DNA of 64,000 bases from Lewinella sp050633125 (GCF_050633125.1 NZ_JBOEFX010000012.1:12891-76890); one strand, 5' to 3'; positions 35,347 through 45,399 are shown, counted from the first letter of the stretch. Program-made: numbers and translations. The notes: generated from the sequence alone by a model not told the origin.

Positions 35347-36792
35347 TTAATCCAGTTCTATTTCCCGATAAGGCACCTTTCGGAATTGAAAGTATTGCAA
35401 AGGTAAATCATCGTTCTTAATGAAATCTGGTGCGAAGGGAACATTCAAATAAAGATTGGGTTCATCAAAACGCCCGTCCAAATCACCACGCTTGTCAGCT
35501 AGGTAGATACTGCGACTAAAATCCGGACCTTCCAAAGAGGAAAGCATGGTCGTTTCACAACTCAATGCCCAGCCTATCCACAATTTCTCATAGTTGAAGT
35601 CTTCAAGATAAGCAACGGCTTTGGGATGTTCCGGGCTGGTATGTTGTGCTAGGGCATTTTCTAGATAAGCTAGCCTTTCCTGAAAGAATACTTTGCTGTC
35701 ATTGATCCTGGCCAAGCTGAAAATCAATAAAAGTGTTATTGTCGGAACCATCCATCGTTGTCGTTCCCTGCCCCAGTGAAAGGCTAATGGAAGCGCCCAA
35801 ATGACACCTAAATGCACCATGTAGCCATCAAGCATGATGAGGATTTTAGAACTCAAGTAGGCATGCATAACGATAATTATGCCAAGCAGGATCAAGAAAC
35901 TTAAGCTGAGATAGAGTGCGGAGAAAAAACGCTTGCTGAAGAGGAGTAAAATAAGGCTGACCAAGAAAACAACAAAAGGAAGTACATACTGGGCATCAAA
36001 ATACGAATAGATAACCTCTGAAATGTAATAGTCATTGTAGTTTTCTAGGACTTCCCATGCTTCACTCAATCGATCTGCACGGTCTGCCTCGTAGGCATTT
36101 CGTTCCACGAGAACAAAAGAGAAAAGCAAAAGTACCCCCGTATAAATGCTGGTGGCCCAAAAGCGCAGATTTCTCCATTCTTTCTGGAAAATCAGAACAA
36201 AGCCTAAGCTTATCGTTGTTGTGATAGTGATGAAAGGGTGGGCGGTATGAAGTAAGCTGGCAATCGCTATGCCTACAAGGACATCCAGCCACATATTTAG
36301 ATGGGAAAACTTATCCTTGGGCTTGGTTAACCAACCAAGTAATAAAGCCATGTAGACGATAGAAAGAACAACTTCGCCTACCGGGCCATAAAATTTATAG
36401 CGCATACTTAACCCCAACGAGAGCGCTAGGAATAGTCCTGCTTGCGGGTTTTTAAACAGGTATACAATGATGTTGTAAGCAGCGTAATAAAACAAGATGA
36501 AACCCGCAGAATAGGCCATCAAAACCGCTTTCAGTGACCATCCGAGCTTGATCCCCAGCAGCGGGAAAAGCTGAGGGAGATAACTGATTGAACGATGATG
36601 CCCCGTGAAAAAACCCTCGTGAACAATAACCTTAAACGCATAATAGGCGCTATCCATGGCCAGCATCCGCTCTTTGTAGAGAACAAGGCTCATGATGAAC
36701 ATTATCCCGAAGAATAAATGCCCCATCAAATGCCACGGCCAGTCGGTCGAAGTTTTTTGCAACAGTGGGCGGAAAAAAGATAATTTGTGCAT
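35347..36792 (-). CDS. Multi-pass membrane protein, possibly GT-C-like, function unknown
   Basis: Integral membrane protein of 481 residues with about 10-12 hydrophobic segments (HLFFGIMFIMSLVL, AVLMAYSAGFILFYYAAY, VLLSIVYMALLLGWL, LGVIWALPLAF). The first loop has an early acidic residue in MLAMDSAYYAFKVIVHEGF and a later soluble C-terminal part (YLEDFNYEKLWIGWALSCE). The pattern resembles membrane glycosyltransferases of the GT-C type, but no signature decides it. Its stop lies 93 bp upstream of the CstB-like start, in the same direction. Similar in style to the gene at 55725. Confidence 0.7.
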   Translation of the reverse strand: MHKLSFFRPLLQKTSTDWPWHLMGHLFFGIMFIMSLVLYKERMLAMDSAYYAFKVIVHEGFFTGHHRSISYLPQLFPLLGIKLGWSLKAVLMAYSAGFILFYYAAYNIIVYLFKNPQAGLFLALSLGLSMRYKFYGPVGEVVLSIVYMALLLGWLTKPKDKFSHLNMWLDVLVGIAIASLLHTAHPFITITTTISLGFVLIFQKEWRNLRFWATSIYTGVLLLFSFVLVERNAYEADRADRLSEAWEVLENYNDYYISEVIYSYFDAQYVLPFVVFLVSLILLLFSKRFFSALYLSLSFLILLGIIIVMHAYLSSKILIMLDGYMVHLGVIWALPLAFHWGRERQRWMVPTITLLLIFSLARINDSKVFFQERLAYLENALAQHTSPEHPKAVAYLEDFNYEKLWIGWALSCETTMLSSLEGPDFSRSIYLADKRGDLDGRFDEPNLYLNVPFAPDFIKNDDLPLQYFQFRKVPYREIELD

Positions 36793-36891
36793 TGAAATGT
36801 AAGTCGTGAATATGGGCGCAAAGTTAGTTTTTCTTAACTTTTTACAGCCTTCTTTAACGATACGGTAAAGAAAAGGGAGCCTATAGAGGGT

Positions 36892-36899
36892 TACCTTTG
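36892..36899 (+). promoter_or_regulatory. Candidate -7 element for the gene at 36946
   Basis: TACCTTTG fits TAnnTTTG and lies 47 bp upstream of the ATG at 36946. No TTTG is seen at the -33 position. It follows the divergent intergenic region from the membrane-protein gene at 36792. Confidence 0.3.
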
Positions 36900-36945
36900 C
36901 CTCGATTTATTTAGATAACTTCAGTACTTAAAACCAAAACTAATC

Positions 36946-37313
36946 ATGAAGAAACTATTTATTTTACTCGCTATTGCTAGCTTGTTTACCATTGATCTTA
37001 GTGCTCAAACCCAGTACAAAATCGTCACCGTTGTCGAGTCGATTGTTCCTGCTGGACTTGGCCGCTCAAGAATAATTGAAGAGAAAGATGATGCAGATTC
37101 CGCAGCTGCAACTACTAGTCGAACTGATGGTAAAGAGAGTAATATGGACGATGTGCGCCGGCGTGATTTGAAAATCGACAATTTTGAAGAAACGAAACTT
37201 CTAAATTTCTTCAGCTTGGGAGGTATCAATTTTCAAAATGTAGCGTCTAATGATGCCATGATTACCGATAAGCTTAACGTGCTTACCGCCGAAGGTTGGG
37301 AACTTGCTTTTGT
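36946..37313 (+). CDS. Secreted hypothetical protein, truncated by the assembly gap
   Basis: About 122 residues are visible before the run of Ns. A signal peptide (MKKLFILLAIASLFTIDLSAQ) is followed by a charged central part (IEEKDDADSAAAT.., VRRRDLKIDNFEETKLLN) and ends with TDKLNVLTAEGWELAFV, a beta-strand-rich ending typical of small secreted proteins with an 'EGWEL' signature. The C-terminus and stop are inside the 156-base gap. I do not recognise a family with confidence. Confidence 0.65.
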
Positions 37314-37469
37314 NNNNNNNNNNNNNNNNNNNNNNNNNNNNNNNNNNNNNNNNNNNNNNNNNNNNNNNNNNNNNNNNNNNNNNNNNNNNNNNNNNNNNNN
37401 NNNNNNNNNNNNNNNNNNNNNNNNNNNNNNNNNNNNNNNNNNNNNNNNNNNNNNNNNNNNNNNNNNNNN
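37314..37469. other. Assembly gap (156 Ns)
   Basis: Undetermined bases. The left edge cuts the secreted protein gene at 36946. The right edge is directly followed by TTCGGGATGACTCATGTTT (37470-37488), the arm of the repeat also seen at 32521-32544 and 51168-51187. The gap therefore probably contains the 3' end of that gene and the other arm of the repeat. The gap length may be nominal. Confidence 0.95.
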
Positions 37470-37561
37470 TTCGGGATGACTCATGTTTATTAGGCAATAT
37501 AATGTTCTCTAAGTATGCAGTAGCATGCTTATCTATCTTAGAAGGTTTAGTGTTTTTTATT

Positions 37562-37726
37562 TTACTTCTTGCCCTTAAACCCTATGCCTAGCATAGCAGA
37601 CAGGAAAACAGGAAGTCCCAATGCAACCAGCCAATATTGTCCTGTAAAGATTCCGATAATAATAATGGCCATCATGAGGAAGAAACGCGAGATAATAGTA
37701 GAAACACTGACGTTAAAAAACTCCAT
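37562..37726 (-). CDS. Small membrane protein (54 residues), function unknown
   Basis: Frame read from the ATG at 37726 to a TAA at 37562. The product starts MEFFNVSVSTIISRFFLMM and contains two hydrophobic stretches (MMAIIIIGIFTG and WLVALGLPVFLSAMLGIGF) with a basic end (KGKK), suggesting a small two-helix inner-membrane protein. The style resembles short Bacteroidota YgaP/DUF2892-like membrane proteins but the family is not certain. The frame is shorter than 60 codons. Confidence 0.65.
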   Translation of the reverse strand: MEFFNVSVSTIISRFFLMMAIIIIGIFTGQYWLVALGLPVFLSAMLGIGFKGKK

Positions 37727-37960
37727 GGTGTTATGTGATTTATAGGTTATAAATTATGCTGATGTGAATTTATGGGTGTTCAATATGATTCTTTGTGATC
37801 ATCCTCATCATGTTGGATGATTTTTGTCATTTCTGCTGTTCCTTTTTATTTTTCTGGCATTTCCTTCCTGATTTTCACTATTTTAACCGAAATTTGTTAC
37901 TGAAAGGAAGGGTTGAAAAGCATATTTTTACTTTTTAATCTATACTTAATCGTCTAAGCC

Positions 37961-37968
37961 TAGCTTTG
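37961..37968 (+). promoter_or_regulatory. Candidate -7 element of the adhesin transcript
   Basis: TAGCTTTG matches TAnnTTTG 38 bp upstream of a small ORF (37999) and about 245 bp upstream of the adhesin start used here (38213). A TTTA lies about 23 bp upstream; the spacing is somewhat long. The preceding 37727-37960 has no other feature I can support. Confidence 0.35.
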
Positions 37969-37998
37969 ACAATCCATTTGCCAAACCGATTTGATCCC

Positions 37999-38115
37999 AT
38001 GAACTACACGCAAAACGTCCATCCCGATGGTACCCTTCTTAGTGGTACCCGTCATTTTCAGGTACGTGTTTTCCATCTGATTTCGATCAACACAAGTATT
38101 ACCAATGTTGCTTAA
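37999..38115 (+). CDS. Small ORF (38 residues) in the adhesin leader
   Basis: An ATG at 37999 opens a 38-codon frame (MNYTQNVHPDGTLLSGTRHF..., ending SINTSITNVA) ending in TAA at 38115. It overlaps the first ATG of the adhesin frame (38105) by 11 bases. It could be a leader peptide, a decayed N-terminus, or chance. Nothing in it is recognised. Confidence 0.3.
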   Translation: MNYTQNVHPDGTLLSGTRHFQVRVFHLISINTSITNVA

Positions 38116-38212
38116 CCCTGGCCCCGATGGTGCTCACGGTGGGCCTCATGTTGGAAAGGAACCTATTTCCTTTCCTGTTGTAAACCCGAAAATTGACCCA
38201 AAAAGCTGCTCT

Positions 38213-41200
38213 ATGGCGCTACGATATACCACAATCGTTTTTTCTGCTGTCCTCAGTTTGTTGCTGTTCTCAGCATTTACTAACCCTACTCTTCCTGCAC
38301 ATGCGGCTGATGTAATGGCACCAGTGTTTGTGGATCCTACTCCCGGTGATCTTACTGTTCCTTGTGTTGATGCGGTTCCTGCTCCTGTAGACTTAACAGC
38401 GAACGATGGAATGGGAGGTGCTGATTTTGAAGTCAGCCCGGTCGATACACCGGACGCTGCTTCTATTGATCCTTGTGCCGGAGGAATAATTGTCCGTTCC
38501 TGGACAGCTACCGTAGGTATGGAATCGACAACCGTTTCCCAGAATATTACAGTGCTGCCCGATGGGAGTGCTCCGATGGTAACCCTGCCTGTTATCAATG
38601 ATACGGTTGCCTGCGAGTTTGCCCTTCCATCGGCACCCAACAACCCAGATCGCTATGACGTCTGGATCAGTTCCCTACGGGTAGCCGTCAGTACCAATGC
38701 TTCGGACAACTGTGCTGGCCCCATTATGATCACTGATGATAGTAGTAATTCATTTACAGAGGCTTGTGCTACCCGAATTGTGACCTTTAGTTTGAGCGAC
38801 CAGTGTGGGAATGCAAGTGAATATATGGCTACCTACACAACGATCGATACCATCGCTCCGGTGTTGGTTGGTGTACCTGGTAATCTTAATTTAAGCTGTG
38901 ACGAACCAGTTCCAGATCCCCCAGTCGTAACAGTTACGGACAACTGTACGCCGGATTTAGTACCTACGTATTTACCTAGTTCTAGCCAAGTGTTTGATGG
39001 AAGTTGTCAGGAATATGAATACAATATTCTAAGAACTTGGGTGGTGAGTGATTCTTGTGGAAACTCTGCAGTAGCAACGCAATTCATTCGCGTAACGGAT
39101 GAGGTGCCTCCTTCTTATAACGCTCCAGCAGATATTACCATTTCTTGTACAACAGACCCATTGGATTTAACAGTAACCGGTAATGTTTCAAATGTATTTG
39201 ACAACTGTTCGGCAGATGTGGATGTACAGTTTACTGATCAGTTCACTCCGGGGACTTGTATAGACGAAGCAACGATTACTCGCCTTTGGCGGGCAACAGA
39301 TGTTTGTGGTAATGTTTCAGGAAAGGTGCAGGTTATCACTATTGCTGACTTGCAAAGCCCCTCCTTCAATGTGCCGCCAGACATTACGGTTGATTGTAGC
39401 CAGGCGGATGATCTCAATCTTACGGGTATACCTACCAACGTGATGGACGATTGTGACCCGGACCCAGATGTAGACTTCACCGATGATATCTTTCCGGACA
39501 CCTGCCCTAATAATTACCTGATTCGCCGTAAATGGATAGTTACAGACCGCTGTGGACAATTTACGGAAGTTACCCAGGAAATAACTGTCGTTGACCAACA
39601 AGCACCAGAGTTTGTAGAAGACCCGGAAGATTTTCTGATTTTTTGTGCCGTAGATACAGAAGCAGAATTGGTGTTCCATGAATGGATATTGAACAATGGT
39701 AATGGAACGGCATCAGATAACTGTACCCTGGAAGAAGATATTACATGGGTTGCATATAATAGTGGTACCACCGATGAACCAAGCTTGGTGTTAGTAGATT
39801 GTCCTACTGGCCCCGATCAGATCGTTCAACGTCAGGATATCGACTTTATCATTTTTGATGAATGTGGATTGAGTGATACCATGACGGTTTCCTTTACGGT
39901 ATTGGATCAGTTAGCACCGACCATTAGTGGTTGCCCTTCAGATTTTGTCGTGGGTACCAACCCTGGCGATTGTGCTGGAGAAGCTACCTTGGTGCCGCCT
40001 TTAATCATTGATGAGTGTTCCTTAAATATGGATACGATCATCTTGTCTGCCAGTGCTCCTTTGACCTCACAGGCTGCTCCTGGCCAGGAAGGAGAGGTCG
40101 TTGTGGATGCGGTAGACCTGGATTTAGTGATCCCAAATACGCTACCGATCAATGTGGATGGAGTAGCCGATTTGGCCATCAGCTTATTCACTGCAGATGC
40201 GGAATCACCAGAAGAATTTTTCCGTGTGTATGGAGAAGATGGTACCCTGTTGGGGCAAACCAGTAATACCGCAACTCAATGTGGCGATGGGGTGACGCTT
40301 TTCCCTTTAACCATTGGCCAACTTAATAACTGGTCTGCCGATGGTATCATCAGTATCCGGTTAGAGCCCAATATTCCTATGGGGCAGCCAGAGCGTTTCG
40401 CAATCAACGCCAATTGCCCAGGAGGTAGTACCGTACAGGCCGATCTCAGTTTTATTATCAATGAATTAAGAGGTATAAGTTACCAGTATAGCATTGATGG
40501 AGGTAGCCGCATAACCGTGGCTCCTATTGCACCAGTGGATGTAATGCTGGATCAGGGCGAACACTTGATCCGCTATTTTGCAATTGATTGTGCTGGTAAT
40601 ATTGATTCCTGTGAATATTCTATCACCGTAGAAGATATGCAGATGCCGGAAATCAGCTGTCCAATGCCAATCACGGTAACTGTAGATGCTGATTCTTGCC
40701 AAAAAACACTAACACTCCCCGTGCCACTGGGAGCTGTCGATAACTGTGATGTCTACGCTGTCTATGAACGTACCTTACCCGCCACGCAGGGTGAAGCATT
40801 CCTGCAGTTTTTCCTTGATCCGAACCTGAACGATTACCTGCCACAAGGGCGTACCCTCTCCTTTGATGATGTAGCAGCGAATGTATTTAGCGATGTCACG
40901 CTAACTATCGATTTGCAGGGCGACTTCAACTCGAACGGCGCTTTTGTAACCATCCTTGGTGATGACGGTAGTACATTAGCTACCACAAGTATTGGTATTG
41001 CCAATTGTACTACACCGGGCCAGTTGAGCGTCACAATCCCCGCAGCTACTTTCAATAGTTGGGCTGCGGATGGTTTGGTGAACCTGGAAATTGTACCCAA
41101 TGATATTACCGTGCCTCCTGGAGTGCTCGGTGATGGAATCAATCCTTGTAACCCGATGATCGTTACGATGGATGGTGACCGGGACAGTATCAGCTATATT

Positions 41201-44200
41201 ACTGCTACCTTGCGGTACGATGAGCTCCTTTCTACTTATTACGCTACAGGAGTGACTCCGATGCCACAAAGTGCTTTCCCTAGCCCTTCCGGGGAGATTA
41301 CGGCTACTTTTAATGTAGGTACGACGGAAATGTTTTACCTCATTCAGGATCAAGCTGGTAATGCAGATACTTGTTCGTTTAGCGTAAACGTACAAGATGT
41401 AACCCCTCCTACCGTGCTTTGTCAGCCCACCAACTTGTTTATCAACCCATCCGGCCTGCAAGTTGAGGATGTGAGCGCTATCGATGTAGATGCCGGCAGT
41501 TTTGATAACTGCGGAGTGATTGATAGCCTCTGGTTGAGTCCTAATGTTTTTGATTGCTCTCAGGTAGGGCAAGTCATCAACGTTACACTGAGCGCACGGG
41601 ATACCTCTGGAAATATTGGTACCTGCCAAACAATTGTAGGGATTGCGCCGGATGGCCCTATGCCTACAGCCAACTCTGGTCTTTGTGGTGGGGATACTTT
41701 GTTCTTGGTGGCTAATCCGCCAGCTCCCAATCCTGGTGTATATACTTACCAGTGGTTTGGACCTACAGGGATGTCACTTTCACCCGCAGGACCGAATCCA
41801 GACCTTATGCTTACAGGCATTGATGGAAGTGATGAAGGCCCTTATCGTGTTGTAATTACGGGACTTACGGGCTGTACCGCAGAAGGTGTGGTGAATGTGA
41901 GTATCGAAGATCTTCCTCTTACGCCCGAACTGCAAATTGTCAGTAGTTTATGTAGCGATGAAGATATTTTGTTAGAGACGCCTATGGTCCCGTCAGGCAT
42001 GAACGTTACCTTTTATTGGTACGAAGGAATTGCCCCTAACGGAACCCTATTAGGAACCAGTACAGAGCCAATGTTTACGGTGTCAGGCCCTCATTCGCTT
42101 GGCGTTCGAAGGTTTTATATGAAAGTAGAGGCCAATGGCTGTCTTTCGGCAGCTTCAGCAGGCCAGCAACTTACTGTTTTTCAGCGACCAACGGCGGTTG
42201 TTACCTACGCAGATACCTTGGTCTGTGCGCAGGAAATTATTGCATTAGGGGTTAACCCTCAAAGCAATGCTACTTATTCCTGGTCCGGCCCTAATGGATT
42301 TACTGCAAACGTACAATTTCCTAATACGCCAATCCTTACTGCTGGTGGAGCAGGTTATTATTTTGTTGAGGTCAACCGAGGCTTATGTGTATCTGCTCCG
42401 GATTCTACCCTGGTAACGGTCAAACCACGGCCTGCTCAGCCTACAATTGCGAGTAATTCGCCTGTTTGTGCTGGTGCACCCCTGGTGTTACAAACCAGTT
42501 TTACAGGAGCAAGTACCTATTTGTGGAGCCGAAGTGGAGGGTTCTCAACAACGACGAGCACGCCTTCACTTACCATCCCAATGGCATCGGCTATGGATCA
42601 AGGAACGTGGAGTTTGGTTGTGACGCTCAATGGCTGTCCTTCCTCTGCCTCAGAAAGTATTAGTGTGGTAGTTAACCCTACCCCGGTAGCATCTGCTTCA
42701 GCTGACCCCGAACCTGCTTGTCAAGGCGATAATGTAACCTTGAGCGGGTTCAGTACCGTCGCTGGATCATCGTATGAGTGGAGTGGCCCCAATAACTATA
42801 GCAGGAGCATCCAAAATCCGGTCATTAATAATATCACACCTTCACGAGCGGGTACTTACGAAGTGACGGTGACAAGTGGTGCCGGATGTGTAGATAGTGC
42901 CATGGTGGAGGTCAATGTGTTGGACAATGTTAGTATTACAGGCCTCAGCGATAATGTGCCGGCTTGTGTAGATGCAGGTTTTGATATTGTTATTACGGCA
43001 GCCACCTTCCCAGAAGATGATGGTGATTTCACCTATGTCTGGCAGAAACCTGGAGATCCAATACCAGTCGAGACAAACATACCAATGTTAAATGTTCCCA
43101 ACGCTACGTCAGCTGACGATGGGGTGTATGTATTAGAAGTCTTCACGGCAGAAGGTTGTTCATCAGGAACAGAATCCATAACGGTAGACCTTAATTTTAT
43201 ACCTTCTCAGTTAACTCAACCTGTTACCGTTTCAGGTGAAACAAGTTTCTGTGAAGGAGAGAGCTTTACCTTGATTACATCAGCGGTACCTGGCTCAGAT
43301 GTTACCTATTTCTGGAACACTCCGTTTGGAAACAATATTCCTACAGGTAGCGAAAATATGTTAGTAGTCCCCCCCGTGAATGTCGGAGATGCCGGTAATT
43401 ACCGTGTTTATGTTGTACGGGAAGGATGTGCGAGTAGCCTTTCTCCACCACGAAACATAACGATTAATCCAATTCCTAATGTTGCCCTCACGAGCAATTC
43501 GCCTGTTTGTGCAGGTGATGTAATCTCACTACAAAGTACTTTTTACCCTAGCGGTGACTATTCTTGGAGTGGCCCTAGTTCTTTTGGTACGGGAGTAGAA
43601 GCACATAATCCAGTTATCAATAACGCCGACTCCTTGACGCATGATGGTGTCTATCGTGTTGTGGTAGAAGTAGCAGGTTGTGTATCGGATACGATTATTA
43701 CCAATGTTGTTGTACGTAATCGCCCAATGACACCGATTGTGTCCCACGATATTTCTATTTGCTTGGATGATCCCGACGCAGTATTAACCCTTGCTATTGA
43801 TAGCATGTCTGCGGTACCGGGAGCTGACTACCTGTGGTATACGGGTGATGGAGGCGAAATTCAAATCGGCGGTCCTAGCCCTGATTTAGTACTAGAGGTG
43901 ACAGATTTTGACCTCTTTGCTAATGGAGGCACCTTTCCGTTCTATGCGCGCTCTGAAGCTGATGGTTGCCGTTCGGCGCTGTCAAACCCTACATTAGTAC
44001 GTTTCGATACGATTCCTATAAATACTGCTTTTGCAGGTGTTGATAGTACTGTTTGTTCTGGTCAGTTTGTCTTGCAGGGGGCTATGCCTACCGTAGGCAC
44101 AGGTATGTGGAGTTTGGTGAGCCCAATGAACCCTCCTGGTTTTGTGCTCGCAAATCCTGATGCCGCCAACTCTGTTGTGAGTGGACTTACCACGGTAAGT

Positions 44201-45349
44201 GACCCTTATACCTTGCGCTGGACGCTTTCTAATGGTGCTTGTCGTAACTACTCTTTTGATGAGGTTACCCTCAATGTCATCAATGCGGAACCTGCTAATG
44301 CAGGACCCGATTTACTTGTTTGTGAAGATGAAATTGTCATCCTGGAAGGCGTTCCTCCCGGTGAGGATTGCACTGGGATTTGGGTGCAAGACCCTGCGCA
44401 AATTGGTTTGGGGGTAGTCATTGTAGATCCTACAGATCCTAATACGGAAATTCTTGGTTTGGCACCAGATAACTTCTATTTCTTTGAATGGCGCATCGAT
44501 TGTGTCTGTGGCATGAGCGTTGATGTGGTAGCAGTAAACGTAAGTGACCCGATTACCAAAGCTGGCCCCGATAGAATTGTCTGTGATGATCTCAACGAAG
44601 TTTCATTAGTTGGGGAAGAGCCAACGCTGGGCAGTACCATTCGCTGGTATTCTCCCGATAGTGACCTTACCTTCTCTAATGCAACATCTGCAACACCTAC
44701 GGTAGGTGGCCTAAAAGTAGGAGAGAATATATTGATAATGGAGGTTGATCAAGGCTATTGTGGCCCATCTTCTCGTGATACGGCCATTGTTTTGTATAAA
44801 CTCCCGCCGGTACTTATGGATGATGATGTAAGTGTTGATTTTGGCGGCGAAGCAGATGTACTTCCATTGGGCAATGACATGGTACCTATTGGAACAACGG
44901 TGTCTATTATAAGTGGGCCATTCAGCGGCGAAGCAAGCTTGACTAACCCTGAGCTTGTTCACTATATCGCTCCTGCTAACTTTGTAGGAACAGATGAGTT
45001 GATCTATGCCGCAGTGAGTGAGGGCTGTGCCTCAACAACAGCAACGATTAATTTCATAATTGGAAATGGCGTTGCTTGTAAAGTACCTTCGATATTCACA
45101 CCGAATGGTGATGATTATAATGACCATTTTGTGATTCCCTGCCTTTTGGATAAAGATGCTTATCCAAGGAGCCAGGTGACCATTTTCAATCGCTGGGGAG
45201 ATGAGGTTTACCGTTCAGGTACGCCTTACGACAGCGCCTGGGATGGTACCTACTCTGGTGAAGAATTACCTGTGGATACTTATTTTTATATTGTTGACCT
45301 GGGGGATGGAAGTGAACCAACGGCAGGTTACGTGATGATTCAACGATAG
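38213..45349 (+). CDS. Giant SprB-like surface adhesin with T9SS type B (gliding-motility) sorting domain
   Basis: About 2,378 residues from the ATG at 38213, which starts a signal peptide (RYTTIVFSAVLSLLLFSAF); the frame opens 36 codons earlier at 38105. About five HYR-like Cys-containing repeats follow, marked by D-N-C motifs near 38700, 38935, 39200, 39445 and 39715 (spacing about 250 bp). Two larger beta-sandwich modules (about 40090-40480 and 40820-41210) share VDLDLVIP / TLTIDLQGD and NNWSADGIISI / NSWAADGLVNLEI segments. From about 41700 to 44550 there are roughly ten Ig-like repeats with NSPVCAGD...YSWSGP and YRVVV motifs; two have identical DNA (GCAATTCGCCTGTTTGTGC-like) at 42455 and 43494. 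The last ~95 residues are the gliding-type C-terminal domain (PSIFTPNGDDYNDHFVIPCL, FNRWGDEVYRS, GTYFY..). Exported by T9SS and anchored on the surface; neighbours PorP/SprF fit. Confidence 0.9.
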   Translation: MALRYTTIVFSAVLSLLLFSAFTNPTLPAHAADVMAPVFVDPTPGDLTVPCVDAVPAPVDLTANDGMGGADFEVSPVDTPDAASIDPCAGGIIVRSWTATVGMESTTVSQNITVLPDGSAPMVTLPVINDTVACEFALPSAPNNPDRYDVWISSLRVAVSTNASDNCAGPIMITDDSSNSFTEACATRIVTFSLSDQCGNASEYMATYTTIDTIAPVLVGVPGNLNLSCDEPVPDPPVVTVTDNCTPDLVPTYLPSSSQVFDGSCQEYEYNILRTWVVSDSCGNSAVATQFIRVTDEVPPSYNAPADITISCTTDPLDLTVTGNVSNVFDNCSADVDVQFTDQFTPGTCIDEATITRLWRATDVCGNVSGKVQVITIADLQSPSFNVPPDITVDCSQADDLNLTGIPTNVMDDCDPDPDVDFTDDIFPDTCPNNYLIRRKWIVTDRCGQFTEVTQEITVVDQQAPEFVEDPEDFLIFCAVDTEAELVFHEWILNNGNGTASDNCTLEEDITWVAYNSGTTDEPSLVLVDCPTGPDQIVQRQDIDFIIFDECGLSDTMTVSFTVLDQLAPTISGCPSDFVVGTNPGDCAGEATLVPPLIIDECSLNMDTIILSASAPLTSQAAPGQEGEVVVDAVDLDLVIPNTLPINVDGVADLAISLFTADAESPEEFFRVYGEDGTLLGQTSNTATQCGDGVTLFPLTIGQLNNWSADGIISIRLEPNIPMGQPERFAINANCPGGSTVQADLSFIINELRGISYQYSIDGGSRITVAPIAPVDVMLDQGEHLIRYFAIDCAGNIDSCEYSITVEDMQMPEISCPMPITVTVDADSCQKTLTLPVPLGAVDNCDVYAVYERTLPATQGEAFLQFFLDPNLNDYLPQGRTLSFDDVAANVFSDVTLTIDLQGDFNSNGAFVTILGDDGSTLATTSIGIANCTTPGQLSVTIPAATFNSWAADGLVNLEIVPNDITVPPGVLGDGINPCNPMIVTMDGDRDSISYITATLRYDELLSTYYATGVTPMPQSAFPSPSGEITATFNVGTTEMFYLIQDQAGNADTCSFSVNVQDVTPPTVLCQPTNLFINPSGLQVEDVSAIDVDAGSFDNCGVIDSLWLSPNVFDCSQVGQVINVTLSARDTSGNIGTCQTIVGIAPDGPMPTANSGLCGGDTLFLVANPPAPNPGVYTYQWFGPTGMSLSPAGPNPDLMLTGIDGSDEGPYRVVITGLTGCTAEGVVNVSIEDLPLTPELQIVSSLCSDEDILLETPMVPSGMNVTFYWYEGIAPNGTLLGTSTEPMFTVSGPHSLGVRRFYMKVEANGCLSAASAGQQLTVFQRPTAVVTYADTLVCAQEIIALGVNPQSNATYSWSGPNGFTANVQFPNTPILTAGGAGYYFVEVNRGLCVSAPDSTLVTVKPRPAQPTIASNSPVCAGAPLVLQTSFTGASTYLWSRSGGFSTTTSTPSLTIPMASAMDQGTWSLVVTLNGCPSSASESISVVVNPTPVASASADPEPACQGDNVTLSGFSTVAGSSYEWSGPNNYSRSIQNPVINNITPSRAGTYEVTVTSGAGCVDSAMVEVNVLDNVSITGLSDNVPACVDAGFDIVITAATFPEDDGDFTYVWQKPGDPIPVETNIPMLNVPNATSADDGVYVLEVFTAEGCSSGTESITVDLNFIPSQLTQPVTVSGETSFCEGESFTLITSAVPGSDVTYFWNTPFGNNIPTGSENMLVVPPVNVGDAGNYRVYVVREGCASSLSPPRNITINPIPNVALTSNSPVCAGDVISLQSTFYPSGDYSWSGPSSFGTGVEAHNPVINNADSLTHDGVYRVVVEVAGCVSDTIITNVVVRNRPMTPIVSHDISICLDDPDAVLTLAIDSMSAVPGADYLWYTGDGGEIQIGGPSPDLVLEVTDFDLFANGGTFPFYARSEADGCRSALSNPTLVRFDTIPINTAFAGVDSTVCSGQFVLQGAMPTVGTGMWSLVSPMNPPGFVLANPDAANSVVSGLTTVSDPYTLRWTLSNGACRNYSFDEVTLNVINAEPANAGPDLLVCEDEIVILEGVPPGEDCTGIWVQDPAQIGLGVVIVDPTDPNTEILGLAPDNFYFFEWRIDCVCGMSVDVVAVNVSDPITKAGPDRIVCDDLNEVSLVGEEPTLGSTIRWYSPDSDLTFSNATSATPTVGGLKVGENILIMEVDQGYCGPSSRDTAIVLYKLPPVLMDDDVSVDFGGEADVLPLGNDMVPIGTTVSIISGPFSGEASLTNPELVHYIAPANFVGTDELIYAAVSEGCASTTATINFIIGNGVACKVPSIFTPNGDDYNDHFVIPCLLDKDAYPRSQVTIFNRWGDEVYRSGTPYDSAWDGTYSGEELPVDTYFYIVDLGDGSEPTAGYVMIQR

Positions 45350-45364
45350 TTATTCCCAAAAACG

Positions 45365-45399
45365 CCTCTTTAGCTCGGTCAAATACCGAGCTAAAGAGG
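45365..45399 (+). terminator. Strong 15-bp stem-loop after the adhesin gene
   Basis: CCTCTTTAGCTCGGT (45365-45379) pairs perfectly with ACCGAGCTAAAGAGG (45385-45399) around a 5-base loop. It is 16 bp after the adhesin stop and lacks a clean T-run. It may end or attenuate transcription between the giant adhesin and PorP/SprF genes. Confidence 0.6.

Noticed and set aside
37201..37591. Frames crossing the N run
   Set aside because: They consist mostly of undetermined residues and cannot be supported.
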